Shown: positions 47,560-56,980 of the stretch, one piece after another
Numbering within the stretch: the first letter of the stretch is position 1
How the letters are laid out: each line of letters begins with the position of its first letter
Source: Gammaproteobacteria bacterium
GTDB lineage: Bacteria; Pseudomonadota; Gammaproteobacteria; GCA-001735895
Assembly: GCA_029862005.1 (NCBI GenBank)
Contig: JAOTYD010000010.1
Span: 45,759 to 109,758 of the forward strand
Direction of reading: 5' to 3'
DNA: 64,000 nt
The notes under the pieces: generated by a model
What the model was told of the DNA's origin: nothing
Databases searched by the model: none
The model's input: the letters and a program-made list of their open reading frames with translations, nothing else
Position numbers and translations under genes: made by a program

Positions 47560-48783
47560 CTAATGCGCTACCCATTCAACAGAATTCAAATCTATGCCGT
47601 CCTTGTACATATCCCAGAGCGGAGACAGATCACGTAATTTCTCAACCGCTGCCCGCACCAGTTCGATCGTGTAATCGATCTCCCCGGCAGTGGTAAAGCG
47701 CCCGATGGTAAACCGTATGGAGCTGTGGGCGAGTTCGTCGTTGCGACCTAGCGCACGCAGCACGTAAGAAGGTTCGAGACTTGCCGAGGTGCAGGCCGAA
47801 CCTGACGATACCGCAAGGTCGCGTAACGCCATGATCAGGGATTCACCCTCGACAAAATTAAAGCTGATATTCAGGTTTCCGGCGATCCGATGCTCGAGGT
47901 CACCGTTGACATAGACTTCTTCCATATCCTTCAGGCCATCGTACAGGCGATCTCGCAGCATACGGATACGTTCGTTTTCAGTGGCCATCTCTTCCTTCGC
48001 GATGCGAAACGCCTCACCCATGCCGACGATCTGGTGCGTGGCCAGGGTACCGGAGCGCATGCCGCGTTCGTGTCCGCCACCATGCATCTGTGCCTCGAGT
48101 CTGACGCGTGGTTTGCGTCGCACGTAGAGCGCACCGATCCCCTTGGGGCCATAGGTCTTGTGCGCGCAGAAAGACATCAGGTCTACTTTCATGCGCTCGA
48201 GATCAATCTCGACCTTGCCGGTCGATTGTGCTGCATCAACATGAAAGATTATGCCGCGTTCGCGGGTGAATTCACCGATGGTCTCGATATCCTGAATCAC
48301 ACCGATTTCATTGTTAACATGCATGACCGAGATCAGTATGGTCTGGTCGGTTGTTGCGGCTTTCAATTTTTCGAGATCGAGCAAACCGTTTTCTTCGGGA
48401 TCCAGGTACGTGACGTCAAAGCCCTCACGTTCGAGCTGCCGACAGGTATCCAGCACTGCCTTGTGCTCGGTTTTCACGGTGATAACATGGTTACCCTTCT
48501 TGCGATAAAAATGGGCGGCTCCCTTGATAGCAAGGTTGTCCGCTTCGGTCGCGCCGCTGGTCCAGACAATTTCACGCGGATCCGCATTCACGAGATCGGC
48601 GACCTGCTCCCGGGCCAGGTCAACCGCCTGCTCCGCGGACCAGCCAAAAGCGTGGCTGCGCGACGCAGGATTACCAAAGTTGCCTTCGATGGTCAGGTAT
48701 TCCGACATCTTGGCAGCAACACGTCCATCGATCGGCGTGGTCGCGCTGTAATCAAGATAAATGGGTAGTTTGATGTCACTCAC
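47560..48783 (-). CDS. iscS: Cysteine desulfurase IscS
   Basis: The GTG at 48783 ([17 protein letters not shown]), with GGAG nine bases upstream, is preferred over a TTG at 48798; this gives 407 residues. The enzyme removes sulfur from cysteine for Fe-S clusters and tRNA thiolation. The PLP lysine is in [14 protein letters not shown] (about 207) and the persulfide cysteine in [17 protein letters not shown] (about 327). It lies 33 bp after iscR and before iscU. Confidence 0.95.
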   Translation of the reverse strand: MSDIKLPIYLDYSATTPIDGRVAAKMSEYLTIEGNFGNPASRSHAFGWSAEQAVDLAREQVADLVNADPREIVWTSGATEADNLAIKGAAHFYRKKGNHVITVKTEHKAVLDTCRQLEREGFDVTYLDPEENGLLDLEKLKAATTDQTILISVMHVNNEIGVIQDIETIGEFTRERGIIFHVDAAQSTGKVEIDLERMKVDLMSFCAHKTYGPKGIGALYVRRKPRVRLEAQMHGGGHERGMRSGTLATHQIVGMGEAFRIAKEEMATENERIRMLRDRLYDGLKDMEEVYVNGDLEHRIAGNLNISFNFVEGESLIMALRDLAVSSGSACTSASLEPSYVLRALGRNDELAHSSIRFTIGRFTTAGEIDYTIELVRAAVEKLRDLSPLWDMYKDGIDLNSVEWVAH

Positions 48784-48815
48784 TGCAAATTTCTCCAATC
48801 ATTAACATTCTCCAG

Positions 48816-49289
48816 TCAGGCTATTGCCTCGGGGCGATTGATGAATCGTCCGTACTGGATATCCTGTTTCTTTACTAATTCACTTATATCTGGGCGATTA
48901 ACGTATTGATCAAGCTTGATACTGCTTAAAAACCGGTAAAGATTGCAGGAGAGTTCAAACCATAACTGGTGCGTCAGGCATTTCTCGCCCTGCGAGCAAT
49001 TACCCTTGCCGCCGCATTTGGTCATGTCGAGTTTCTCGTCGACTGACTGGATAATATCAGCGACCGAAATCTGGTCCGCTGGACGCGCCAGGCGATAACC
49101 GCCGCCGGGACCCCTGACTCCCTCGACCAGCCCGCCTTTGCGCAGTTTGGCAAACAGCTGCTCGAGATAGGAAAGCGAGATTCCCTGGCATTGAGAAATG
49201 TCCGCCAGCGTTACCGGACCCACCCTTTCGTGCAACGCTATATCCATCATTGCCGTTACGGCATAACGTCCCTTGGTAGATAATCGCAT
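48816..49289 (-). CDS. iscR: Rrf2-family Fe-S regulator IscR
   Basis: The 157-residue regulator represses its own operon when it carries a [2Fe-2S] cluster. It begins MRLSTKGRYAVTAMMDIAL, has a winged helix (LADISQCQGISLSYLEQLF), and the cluster ligands in KCGGKGNCSQGEKCLTHQLW (three cysteines and the following histidine). A consensus type-1 IscR site overlaps its promoter. Confidence 0.95.
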   Translation of the reverse strand: MRLSTKGRYAVTAMMDIALHERVGPVTLADISQCQGISLSYLEQLFAKLRKGGLVEGVRGPGGGYRLARPADQISVADIIQSVDEKLDMTKCGGKGNCSQGEKCLTHQLWFELSCNLYRFLSSIKLDQYVNRPDISELVKKQDIQYGRFINRPEAIA

Positions 49290-49302
49290 GAGATTCTGAT
49301 TA

Positions 49303-49327
49303 ATTCCTGACTAATTTAGTCAGGAAT
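49303..49327. promoter_or_regulatory. Type-1 IscR-binding site
   Basis: This perfect inverted repeat of 25 bases has arms beginning ATTCCTGACTAA and ending TTAGTCAGGAAT, matching the IscR type-1 consensus ATASYYGACT...AGTCRRSTAT. It lies 14 bp before the iscR start and touches the -10, explaining autorepression. Confidence 0.88.
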
Positions 49328-49353
49328 TATATAGATGACCGGGATCAGGTCAA
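49326..49353 (-). promoter_or_regulatory. iscR promoter (sigma-70 type)
   Basis: On the minus strand TTGACC (49348-49353) and TATAAT (49326-49331) are 16 bp apart. The -10 abuts the IscR site. Confidence 0.8.
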
Positions 49354-49448
49354 GGTGTATTTCGTGTGGTCTTGATTAATATTTTCTAACGGTTCGATTT
49401 ATAAAATTTAATTATTATAAATCAATATTTTATGCTCACAACTTAATG

Positions 49449-49910
49449 TTATTTATTGGATACTTTCAAGTGCTGCATCGGGTGAAAATAGTGTCCCTGA
49501 TATAAACAGTAGCCAAGCCATTTATATAAAAACCGGTTCATCATCCACTTCTGTTCAATCATCCTGGCGATATACAGTGGGCCGCGCGTGCGCGAATGGA
49601 ATTGCTGCACTTCGACGACACGTGCATCGTGGTAAACCTTCAGATGTAAATCCGGTTCAAACAAGGGCTGCCCGTTCTCTTCAAACTGGTAAGTCATGCG
49701 CAGCATTGTCGTGTACTTGCAGCGTTCAGTGATGGAAAGGAATAAATCCTGGTGCCCCGGCACCGACGAAACCATTTCGCTGGCGACACATAGATCCGGC
49801 GCAATGTTACGCAGGCGGATATAGTTCTGCTCGTAGAGTTCCATTAACCCGGCGAAGCTTCGCGCATTGGCATCGCGCCCTCGGCGAACCGGTGTGAGAT
49901 CAAGCAGCAT
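49449..49910 (-). CDS. DUF1249 family protein (YqiB-like)
   Basis: The 153-residue soluble protein fits DUF1249 by FAGLMELYEQNYIRLRNIAP, MLRMTYQFEENG, DLHLKVYHDARVVEVQ and LGYCLYQGHYF. The role is unknown. It overlaps the ygfX-like gene by 11 bp and closes the sdh operon. AT-rich sequence separates it from iscR. Confidence 0.78.
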   Translation of the reverse strand: MLLDLTPVRRGRDANARSFAGLMELYEQNYIRLRNIAPDLCVASEMVSSVPGHQDLFLSITERCKYTTMLRMTYQFEENGQPLFEPDLHLKVYHDARVVEVQQFHSRTRGPLYIARMIEQKWMMNRFLYKWLGYCLYQGHYFHPMQHLKVSNK

Positions 49911-50316
49911 CAGATTGCTCCCTCTGGCACAGACGGTAACGTAAGCTCCGGTAAGACTGGATCGAATTGAAGCGATCGGGAATCAATATCAAGGTCCTGG
50001 ATTTCTGTTCATTTATGAGCTTAAGAATAGCAAACCAACGGGTCTGGTAAACCTTGTTTTTACGGTAAAAATATGGTTGACCGCCTTGCTCCAGCTCGAT
50101 TGACGCGCCTCTCGAATCAAAGCGCAATTTAATAATCTCCTGCCGAACCAGACTTCTGGATCCGTGCACGGCCAACAACAACACGAGTGCGAGAGCGGAC
50201 AGCTTTAACAGGCCGGGTTGCTGAAAGAAAATAATCGCAACAGCAACCAGGCCATGGACGACCAGGAGCAAAGCAAGCTGCGATTTTGAAGGTTTAATTT
50301 CGTAATATTCTTGCAA
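49900..50316 (-). CDS. ygfX: YgfX (CptA)-like membrane protein
   Basis: The 138-residue protein has two close membrane helices (about 15-30 and 33-50) and a C-terminal cytoplasmic domain, beginning YYEIKPSKSQLALLLVVHG. It lies directly after sdhE, as ygfX does in many gammaproteobacteria. In E. coli YgfX was studied as a possible partner of SdhE (CptB). Identity is based on position and topology. Confidence 0.75.
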   Translation of the reverse strand: MQEYYEIKPSKSQLALLLVVHGLVAVAIIFFQQPGLLKLSALALVLLLAVHGSRSLVRQEIIKLRFDSRGASIELEQGGQPYFYRKNKVYQTRWFAILKLINEQKSRTLILIPDRFNSIQSYRSLRYRLCQREQSDAA

Positions 50317-50328
50317 ACAACTTCCCTG

Positions 50329-50574
50329 TTAATCTTGCGCCGACATGTTGCGTAATACGCCGATAAATTGCCGGAGTTCTGGATCTGTAGCCTCGCTGCG
50401 TCCCAGCAACAGGTCGTACAGATCCGGGTCGGGCATTTCCAGCAGTATCTTGAACTTATCCTGATCTGCCGTTGAAGCAGACTCGTAGTGACGCTCGAGA
50501 TACCTGCTCATGACGACGTCCAGCTCTTTCATGCCGCGACGGCACAACCAGCGCAAGCGTGACAGCTCGGACAT
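50329..50574 (-). CDS. sdhE: Succinate dehydrogenase flavinylation factor SdhE
   Basis: The 81-residue protein attaches FAD to SdhA. It has the core LRWLCRRGMKELDVVMSRYL containing the RGMKELD motif (about 12-19), and the helical bundle ending LGRSEATDPELRQFIGVLR. It follows sdhB by 7 bp. Confidence 0.92.
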   Translation of the reverse strand: MSELSRLRWLCRRGMKELDVVMSRYLERHYESASTADQDKFKILLEMPDPDLYDLLLGRSEATDPELRQFIGVLRNMSAQD

Positions 50575-50581
50575 CGATCGG

Positions 50582-51364
50582 TTAGATCTTACGCTGGACC
50601 AGCAGTTTCTTGGTCTCCGCGATCGCCTGTGCCGGGTTCAATCCCTTCGGACAAACCTTGGTGCAATTCATGATCGTGTGACAGCGATACAGCTTGAAAG
50701 GGTCCTCGAGTTCGTCAAGGCGTTCGCCGGCGGCTTCATCGCGACTATCGACAATCCATCGATAGGCATTCAGTAACGCCGCGGGGCCCAGGTAGCGGTC
50801 GCTATTCCACCAGTAACTCGGACAGCTGGTCGAACAGCAGGCGCACAGGATACATTCGTATAGGCCATCGAGCTTTTCGCGGTCTTCCCTGGATTGCAGG
50901 CGTTCGCGATCTGGCGGCGTTGCCGACTGCGTTTTCATCCAGGGTTCAACCGACGCATATTGCGCGTAAAAGTTGGTTAAATCCGATACCAGGTCCTTGA
51001 GCACCGGTTGGTGCGGCAGCGGGTATACTTTGACATCACCCTTGATTGTAGAAATAGACTGGGTGCAGGCCAGGGTATTGACGCCGTCTATATTCATCGA
51101 GCAGGAACCGCATATACCTTCGCGACAGGATCGACGCAACGACAACGTGGCATCCATCTCATCCTTTATCTTGAGCAACGCATCCAGCACCATCGGTCCA
51201 CTGGTATCCAGGTCAACCTCGTAAGTGTCGGTGCGAGGATTCTCGCCACTATCCGGATCGAAGCGATAGACGATGAAACGCTTGATGTTGATCGCACCGG
51301 CGGCAGCCGCGAAATGCTTGCCCGGCTTAACGACGGAATTGGCGGGTAAGGTGAATTCTGCCAT
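50582..51364 (-). CDS. sdhB: Succinate dehydrogenase iron-sulfur subunit
   Basis: The 260-residue subunit carries electrons from FAD to quinone. The [2Fe-2S] ligands are in [18 protein letters not shown] (about 80-97) plus a later cysteine in NTLAC; the [4Fe-4S] and [3Fe-4S] motifs are [16 protein letters not shown] and [17 protein letters not shown]. It is of the usual proteobacterial length. Confidence 0.95.
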   Translation of the reverse strand: MAEFTLPANSVVKPGKHFAAAAGAINIKRFIVYRFDPDSGENPRTDTYEVDLDTSGPMVLDALLKIKDEMDATLSLRRSCREGICGSCSMNIDGVNTLACTQSISTIKGDVKVYPLPHQPVLKDLVSDLTNFYAQYASVEPWMKTQSATPPDRERLQSREDREKLDGLYECILCACCSTSCPSYWWNSDRYLGPAALLNAYRWIVDSRDEAAGERLDELEDPFKLYRCHTIMNCTKVCPKGLNPAQAIAETKKLLVQRKI

Positions 51365-51385
51365 CTTGCTTAAATCCTCCCGGCT

Positions 51386-53173
51386 CTAGTAAACACGCTT
51401 TTTCGGTGGAATAACGTCACATTCATCACTGAGCGTGTACATGTGCACCGGGCGATAGTCGAAACTGACATTGCCCCTGTCATCGACCCACGACAGCGTG
51501 TGCTTCATCCAGTTATCGTCATCACGTTCCGGATAGTCTTCACGGGCATGACCGCCACGGCTTTCAGTGCGATTCAGGGCGCTCTGAATCGTGGCTTGCG
51601 CCTGCAACAATAAATTATCCAACTCCAGGGCTTCTACCAGGTCCGTGTTCCAGATCAGGCTGCGATCGGATAAACCCAGGTCCTGAAAACTCGCAAAGAT
51701 GTTATTCATCTTGTCTACCCCTTCCTGCATCGAGTCACCGGTGCGGAAAACGGCAGCATGTTTTTGCATATCGCGCTGCATCGCGTAGCGGATTTTTGCG
51801 GTACCCGAGTCACCCGACGCATTGCGCACACGATCAAATCGATCGAGGATGCCATCACAAGCATCATTGGCGAGTGGCTTTTGCGGCATCCCGGGCTTGA
51901 TAATCTCGGCGGCGCGCAGGGCAGCCGCACGTCCGAACACCACAATATCGAGCAGCGAATTCGAGCCCAGTCGATTGGCGCCATGCACGGAAACGCAGGC
52001 AGCCTCGCCGATGGACATTAGCCCGGGTACAACAGAATCCGGATCTCCATCCTTCAGGGTCACGACTTCGCCGTAATAGTTGGTCGGAATACCTCCCATG
52101 TTGTAATGCACGGTGGGTAATACCGGGATTGGTTCCCGGGTGACATCGACGCCGGCAAAAATTTCGGCCGATTCGGATATTCCCGGCAGGCGTTCATCGA
52201 TGACTTCGGCGCCAAGATGTTCGAGGTGCAGGTGTATGTGATCCCTGTTCGGGCCTACCCCTCGCCCTTCGTTTATTTCAACCGTCATCGAGCGACTGAC
52301 CACGTCACGTGACGCCAGGTCCTTGGCGTTGGGGGCGTAACGTTCCATGAAACGTTCACCATCCGAATTGGTTAAATATCCACCTTCGCCGCGCACGCCT
52401 TCGGTAATCAATACGCCCGCACCGTAAATACCGGTTGGATGAAACTGAACAAACTCCATGTCCTGCAATGGTAACCCAGCACGTACCACCATACCGCCGC
52501 CATCACCGGTGCAGGTATGGGCCGAGGTTGCGGAAAAATAGGCGCGACCGCAACCACCGGTGGCCAACACCACGGTGTGGGCACGAAAACGATGCAATTC
52601 ACCGGTTGCCAGGTCCCATGCCACCACGCCCCGGCAAACGCCATCTTCCATGATCAGATCGATTGCAAAATATTCAACGAAAAACTCGGCCCGGTGCTTT
52701 AACGATTGCTGGTAAAGCGTGTGCAGTATCGCGTGCCCGGTACGGTCCGCCGCGGCGCAGGTGCGCTGTGCAGTGCCCTCGCCAAAATTCGTGGTCATGC
52801 CGCCGAAAGGTCGTTGATAAATCTTGCCTTCCTCGGTACGTGAAAACGGTACCCCGTAATGCTCGAGTTCGATGACCGCGGGGACCGCCTCGCGACACAT
52901 GTATTCGATTGCATCCTGGTCACCCAGCCAATCGGATCCCTTGATAGTATCGTACATATGCCACTGCCAGCTGTCGGGGCCCATGTTGCCGAGCGAGGCA
53001 CTCATTCCACCCTGTGCTGCAACCGTATGACTGCGGGTCGGGAAAACCTTGGTAATGCAGGCCGTAGAAAGGCCCACCGCGGCCATGCCGAGGGTGGCGC
53101 GCAATCCTGCACCGCCGGCGCCGACAATAACGACGTCGTAGGCATGATCGATCAACTTGTATTCACTCGCCAT
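51386..53173 (-). CDS. sdhA: Succinate dehydrogenase flavoprotein subunit
   Basis: The 595-residue subunit oxidises succinate to fumarate. It has [35 protein letters not shown] around the covalent FAD histidine, the active-site region [23 protein letters not shown], and [20 protein letters not shown]. It lies between sdhD (3 bp) and sdhB (21 bp). Confidence 0.95.
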   Translation of the reverse strand: MASEYKLIDHAYDVVIVGAGGAGLRATLGMAAVGLSTACITKVFPTRSHTVAAQGGMSASLGNMGPDSWQWHMYDTIKGSDWLGDQDAIEYMCREAVPAVIELEHYGVPFSRTEEGKIYQRPFGGMTTNFGEGTAQRTCAAADRTGHAILHTLYQQSLKHRAEFFVEYFAIDLIMEDGVCRGVVAWDLATGELHRFRAHTVVLATGGCGRAYFSATSAHTCTGDGGGMVVRAGLPLQDMEFVQFHPTGIYGAGVLITEGVRGEGGYLTNSDGERFMERYAPNAKDLASRDVVSRSMTVEINEGRGVGPNRDHIHLHLEHLGAEVIDERLPGISESAEIFAGVDVTREPIPVLPTVHYNMGGIPTNYYGEVVTLKDGDPDSVVPGLMSIGEAACVSVHGANRLGSNSLLDIVVFGRAAALRAAEIIKPGMPQKPLANDACDGILDRFDRVRNASGDSGTAKIRYAMQRDMQKHAAVFRTGDSMQEGVDKMNNIFASFQDLGLSDRSLIWNTDLVEALELDNLLLQAQATIQSALNRTESRGGHAREDYPERDDDNWMKHTLSWVDDRGNVSFDYRPVHMYTLSDECDVIPPKKRVY

Positions 53174-53176
53174 GGT

Positions 53177-53557
53177 TTAAGCCCCGAAAGAAATTTTCAG
53201 CACCGAAACCACGCCGATGGTGCCGACCAGCAAACATGCAAGATTCGAAACTAGCAACAGCGCGGTGCGCCGGGCATGCGATGCAACGTAATCCTCGATG
53301 ACGACCTGCAATCCAAGTTGCGCATGGTAAAACGTGACGATGATCAACAGTATCAGCGCGATAGTCACCCAGGTTTGCTGGATCCAGCCGGTCAGCGTCG
53401 CGTGATCTACTGGCAATGCAGCAAGACTAAAGCCGATCCACAGTACCAGCGGAATCAACAGCAGCGCGGTCAAGCGCTGACGCCAGAAATGGGTCGTGCC
53501 GTCTTTGGCCGAGCCGAGGCCTTTAACCCGGGCAAGCGGTGATCTCAGGTCAGTCAT
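53177..53557 (-). CDS. sdhD: Succinate dehydrogenase membrane anchor subunit D
   Basis: The 126-residue protein has three membrane helices and the heme/quinone region TFYHAQLGLQVVIEDYV, with the histidine in YHAQLG as heme-b ligand. Its start overlaps the sdhC stop by 4 bp. Confidence 0.92.
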   Translation of the reverse strand: MTDLRSPLARVKGLGSAKDGTTHFWRQRLTALLLIPLVLWIGFSLAALPVDHATLTGWIQQTWVTIALILLIIVTFYHAQLGLQVVIEDYVASHARRTALLLVSNLACLLVGTIGVVSVLKISFGA

Positions 53558-53943
53558 GGTCCGGCTACCCCCGCAACCACCCAGGTTACAATGGTTAGCA
53601 GGACCGCCAGCGCGATCGCCAGCTTGGCGGTGATATCGACAACCTCGAGCTCGAATCCATACCCGACATCCCAGAACAGGTGCCTGACACCGTTACAAAA
53701 ATGCAGGTACAAAGAAAACACAAAACCGAGTAAAAAAATCTGGCCATACCAGCTTTCCAGGTGCGGCACCAGCGACTGGTATGCCGAAGCACCCTCGGCG
53801 GCACTTGCCAGTATCCAGACCAGCAGTACGCATCCTAGAGCCAGTATTACGCCGGTAATGCGATGCGCAATCGACAGTAAGGCGGTGAGCGGTAATCGAT
53901 AGATTTGTAAATGCGGAGACGTAGGATGATTGTTATTGGACAT
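53554..53943 (-). CDS. sdhC: Succinate dehydrogenase cytochrome b subunit C
   Basis: The 129-residue protein has three membrane helices and the family signatures PTSPHLQIYRLPLTALLSIAHR near the N terminus (shown only in part: LPLTALLSIAHRITG) and HFCNGVRHLFWDVG with the heme-ligand histidine. It is preceded by the 53-residue SDHAF4-like gene. Confidence 0.92.
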   Translation of the reverse strand: MSNNNHPTSPHLQIYRLPLTALLSIAHRITGVILALGCVLLVWILASAAEGASAYQSLVPHLESWYGQIFLLGFVFSLYLHFCNGVRHLFWDVGYGFELEVVDITAKLAIALAVLLTIVTWVVAGVAGP

Positions 53944-53992
53944 CGTCGATTACCAGGTTACGAGTTACTACTCAGGCAAGAATTCCTGTCCA

Positions 53993-54154
53993 TCAGAAAT
54001 CAATACAGCGACCATTTTTTTCCCAATCGCCATATCGGGTCGGTTCCTTGCCTTTCGGCCCACCATATTCTTTCGGCTTCTGGTCCTGCTTGCCTACCTT
54101 AGCCTCGTCCTCGTCGATCTCCGACGGTTTATCTGCTGATTCCTGTTCCGACAT
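53993..54154 (-). CDS. SDHAF4-like (DUF1674) succinate dehydrogenase assembly factor
   Basis: This 53-residue frame starts ATG at 54154 and ends TGA at 53993, 49 bp before sdhC on the same strand. The first half is acidic and low-complexity; the second half carries the DUF1674 core EYGGPKGKEPTRYGDWEKNG followed by RCIDF at the end, which is the hallmark of the mitochondrial assembly factor Sdh8/SDHAF4. That factor protects free flavinylated SdhA and helps it join SdhB. Here it heads the sdh operon, with sdhE at the other end of the sdh genes. I read it directly from the minus-strand sequence; it is short enough to be missed by gene finders. Confidence 0.88.
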   Translation of the reverse strand: MSEQESADKPSEIDEDEAKVGKQDQKPKEYGGPKGKEPTRYGDWEKNGRCIDF

Positions 54155-54274
54155 TCAAGCTGAAAACTCTGTTTTTTGTTCGCGAAAATTCTAACACAGT
54201 AAAATAAGCGGGCGCTCATAAATGATATGCCGCTAACCACATGGAGCGAACTTATATGGCTTTGATTGAAAAAT

Positions 54275-55018
54275 CTACTGATTTAGCAATTGCGGAATCA
54301 ATTGCTCGTATGGCACGTAACCATTGAACATGGCACCATCACTCGCATAGAGTGCGGGCGTGCCGGTAACACCGATGCGATTGCCGAGCAGGTAACCGTC
54401 ATCGACATACTGAGCCGAATCGCAGTCCTCGGATGAAGGCAGTGAACCCATCTCGACACCCTTGGCGATGCTCATCGCGGTGAGCTTGTCATCGGCACAC
54501 CAGACCTTTTTTAGATTGCGATATCCCGGACCGCGATTACCGCCGCGTGGATACGGAAAATAGTGAACCGAAATGCCCGCTTCCTGCAGGTACTTCACCT
54601 CCTTGTGCAATTGCTGGCAGTATCCGCAACTGGTATCGGTAAATACATTCAACACCGCGAGTTCCTCGTTGACCGCGGGGAAAACGATTTGTTTTGACTG
54701 ATCGAAGCTCGCGAGTTCCTGCACGATTAAATCGCGGCGACTCATCTCGGTCATGTTGCGCGCCATCTTGAGGTCCACCAGGTCGCCGATAAAGACGTAA
54801 CGTCCCCCTTCGATCAGGTAGGCAAACTTGTTACCAAAGCGGGTTTGATAGACCCCTTCAACACCGGTTGCGGTCGCCGGTTCTACCTGGTCAGTACCGA
54901 GGCGCAACTTGAGCAAACGCGTCATGTCCTCGATCGATTCTTCAGCTGCATTAACAACCGCGAACGACATCATCGCGACGAGACTGGCTAACAGCGCCTG
55001 TGGGATCATTTTATTCAT
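54275..55018 (-). CDS. dsbC: Thiol:disulfide isomerase DsbC
   Basis: The 247-residue periplasmic protein has a signal peptide (about 1-24, ending VNA), an N-terminal dimerisation domain and a thioredoxin-like domain with the CGYC active site (about 130-133) in FTDTSCGYCQQLHKEV and the cis-proline in VTGTPALYASDG. It corrects wrong disulfides. A 47-bp gap separates it from the DUF938 gene upstream. Confidence 0.9.
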   Translation of the reverse strand: MNKMIPQALLASLVAMMSFAVVNAAEESIEDMTRLLKLRLGTDQVEPATATGVEGVYQTRFGNKFAYLIEGGRYVFIGDLVDLKMARNMTEMSRRDLIVQELASFDQSKQIVFPAVNEELAVLNVFTDTSCGYCQQLHKEVKYLQEAGISVHYFPYPRGGNRGPGYRNLKKVWCADDKLTAMSIAKGVEMGSLPSSEDCDSAQYVDDGYLLGNRIGVTGTPALYASDGAMFNGYVPYEQLIPQLLNQ

Positions 55019-55065
55019 TATGATTTAAAGATAGGCCAAATTTGAGGTATTAGTCTAACTATGCG

Positions 55066-55656
55066 CTATAAAGTTCGTTTTTTCCAGATCAGGCAGCGAT
55101 TATTAGCTGGCATATCTACATCCTGAACCAGTTCCAGGTTAACCCGACTGGCCATTTCATCAATCCATTCGAAGTCCCTGATGCCGCTCGCGCTATCGCG
55201 TGATTTCAAAAAAGCGTCAAACCTTGCGTTACTCTCCGACGTGTAGTTGCCCGCATAGTTAAAAGGACCATAGACCGCGAACACGCCATCCGGTTTCAGG
55301 CGAGCCGCTGCACCCTCGACTGTTTTTTCGACCGCCGCTTCACCCATGATATGCAAACAATTGGCCGAATAAATCACGTCATATTGCGCCTCCGGCCACT
55401 TCCCCAGCACATCGAGTTCGATCGGTGGCGGTAAATTTTCCAGTTTCGAATCCCTTATCCAGGCCTCGATAACCGGCAAACTCGACTCGAGTTCCGAAGT
55501 TTGCCAGCGAATCTCAGGTATCTGGCTGGCAAAAAAAACTGCATGTTGCCCGGTGCCGCTGCCAATCTCGAGTATGTCACCCGTTAAATACGGTTTGATG
55601 GCTTCAAAAATAACCGTCTTGTTTTGCTCGGCGGCTTCGGCAAATGGCAGGCTCAT
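55066..55656 (-). CDS. DUF938 SAM-dependent methyltransferase-like protein
   Basis: The 196-residue protein has the AdoMet loop ILEIGSGTGQHAVFFA (about 29-44) after the family start FAEAAEQNKTVIFEAIKPYL, and VIYSANCLHIMGEAAVE later. DUF938 proteins are putative methyltransferases of unknown substrate. Its ATG overlaps the rarA stop by 4 bp. Confidence 0.85.
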   Translation of the reverse strand: MSLPFAEAAEQNKTVIFEAIKPYLTGDILEIGSGTGQHAVFFASQIPEIRWQTSELESSLPVIEAWIRDSKLENLPPPIELDVLGKWPEAQYDVIYSANCLHIMGEAAVEKTVEGAAARLKPDGVFAVYGPFNYAGNYTSESNARFDAFLKSRDSASGIRDFEWIDEMASRVNLELVQDVDMPANNRCLIWKKRTL

Positions 55657-56966
55657 GATTCGGCATCGCGGTTGGCATTGCGCAGACGCGCAAGTTTCTC
55701 CGCAATCTTGATTTCCAGTCCTCGATCGACCGGATGGTAATACTGCCGAACCGACAGGCCTTCGGGGAAATAGGTTTCTCCTGCTGCAAACGCATCCGCC
55801 TCGTCATGGGCATAGCGATAGTCTTTACCGTAGCCCTGCTCCTCCATGAATCGGGTTGGCGCGTTGCGCAAGTGCATCGGCACCTCGAGACTGCCGGAGT
55901 CACGCGCATCCTGCATCGCCTCCTTGTAGGCACTATAGAGCGCGTTACTCTTGGCGGCACAGGCAAGATAAACGATCCCCTGCGCAATCGCGAGCTCGCC
56001 CTCGGGACTGCCCAGGCGTTCAAATGTCTGCCAGCCATTGAGACACAGCTCGAGTCCGCGCGGATCCGCGATGCCAATATCTTCAACGGCCATGCGTACA
56101 ACCCGCCGGGCGATATACCTCGGATCACAACCACCATCGATCATGCGGCAGAACCAGTAAAGCGCGGCATCCGGATCCGAGCCGCGCACCGATTTGTGCA
56201 ATGCGGATATCTGTTCGTAAAAGAGGTCACCTCCCTTGTCGAAGCGTCGTGGTCCCTGCTGCGCGATTTCTGCAACCAGCGCCGCGTCGATCTGGCTGTC
56301 TTCGGCCAGGTCGCTGATGATTTCGAGATAGGTCAGGGCGCGTCGTGCATCACCATCGGCAACCCGTGCCAGCAGCGCGCAGGCCTCTGCATCGACACCA
56401 AGCCCGAGTTCGCCAAGCCCCTGTTCCCTGTCCTCGAGCGCACGCCTAACGACCTGCTCGATATCTTCGGGCAGGATCGGTTTTAAGACGTAGGTTCGAG
56501 TACGCGAAAGCAGTGCATTATTAAGCTCAAAGGAAGGATTTTCGGTGGTTGCACCGACGAATAGAATCGTACCATCCTCGATGTAAGGCAGAAACGCATC
56601 CTGCTGTGCCTTGTTGAATCGATGCACTTCATCAATAAACAGCACCGTGGGGCCCTGGAACTGTCGCGCCTGGTCAATCGCCTCGCGTATGTCCTTAATC
56701 CCGGCAAGGACCGCGGATAAGGTGATAAATTGAGCATCGGAGTACTCGGCAATGAGCCTGGCAATCGTTGTTTTACCGGTTCCGGGTGGCCCCCAGAAGA
56801 TCATCGAGTGCAGCCTGTTGGCCTCGATCGCCTGGCGCAATGGTTTGCCGGGTGCAAGCAAATGTGACTGGCCAAAGACCTGGTCCAGCTTGCGCGGACG
56901 CATACGATCCGCAAGCGGCTTGAATCCCGTTTCCGCATTAAATAAATCAGTCATGGCCGGCAACAT
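55653..56966 (-). CDS. rarA: Replication-associated recombination protein A (RarA/MgsA)
   Basis: The 437-residue clamp-loader-like AAA+ ATPase acts at stalled forks. It starts FKPLADRMRPRKLDQVFGQ, has Walker A GPPGTGKTTIARLIAE (about 57-72), Walker B VLFIDEVHRFNKAQQDAFLP and sensor SLTTENPSF-like VGATTENPSFELNNALLSR. It follows lolA by 14 bp. Confidence 0.93.
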   Translation of the reverse strand: MLPAMTDLFNAETGFKPLADRMRPRKLDQVFGQSHLLAPGKPLRQAIEANRLHSMIFWGPPGTGKTTIARLIAEYSDAQFITLSAVLAGIKDIREAIDQARQFQGPTVLFIDEVHRFNKAQQDAFLPYIEDGTILFVGATTENPSFELNNALLSRTRTYVLKPILPEDIEQVVRRALEDREQGLGELGLGVDAEACALLARVADGDARRALTYLEIISDLAEDSQIDAALVAEIAQQGPRRFDKGGDLFYEQISALHKSVRGSDPDAALYWFCRMIDGGCDPRYIARRVVRMAVEDIGIADPRGLELCLNGWQTFERLGSPEGELAIAQGIVYLACAAKSNALYSAYKEAMQDARDSGSLEVPMHLRNAPTRFMEEQGYGKDYRYAHDEADAFAAGETYFPEGLSVRQYYHPVDRGLEIKIAEKLARLRNANRDAES

Positions 56967-56980
56967 GGAACGGCTGAAAG

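Noticed and set aside
47890..48768. 292-codon frame opposite iscS
   Set aside because: iscS is certain from its catalytic motifs; the opposite frame has no family features.
55734..56486. 250-codon plus-strand frame inside rarA
   Set aside because: It is a high-GC shadow of the AAA+ ATPase gene.
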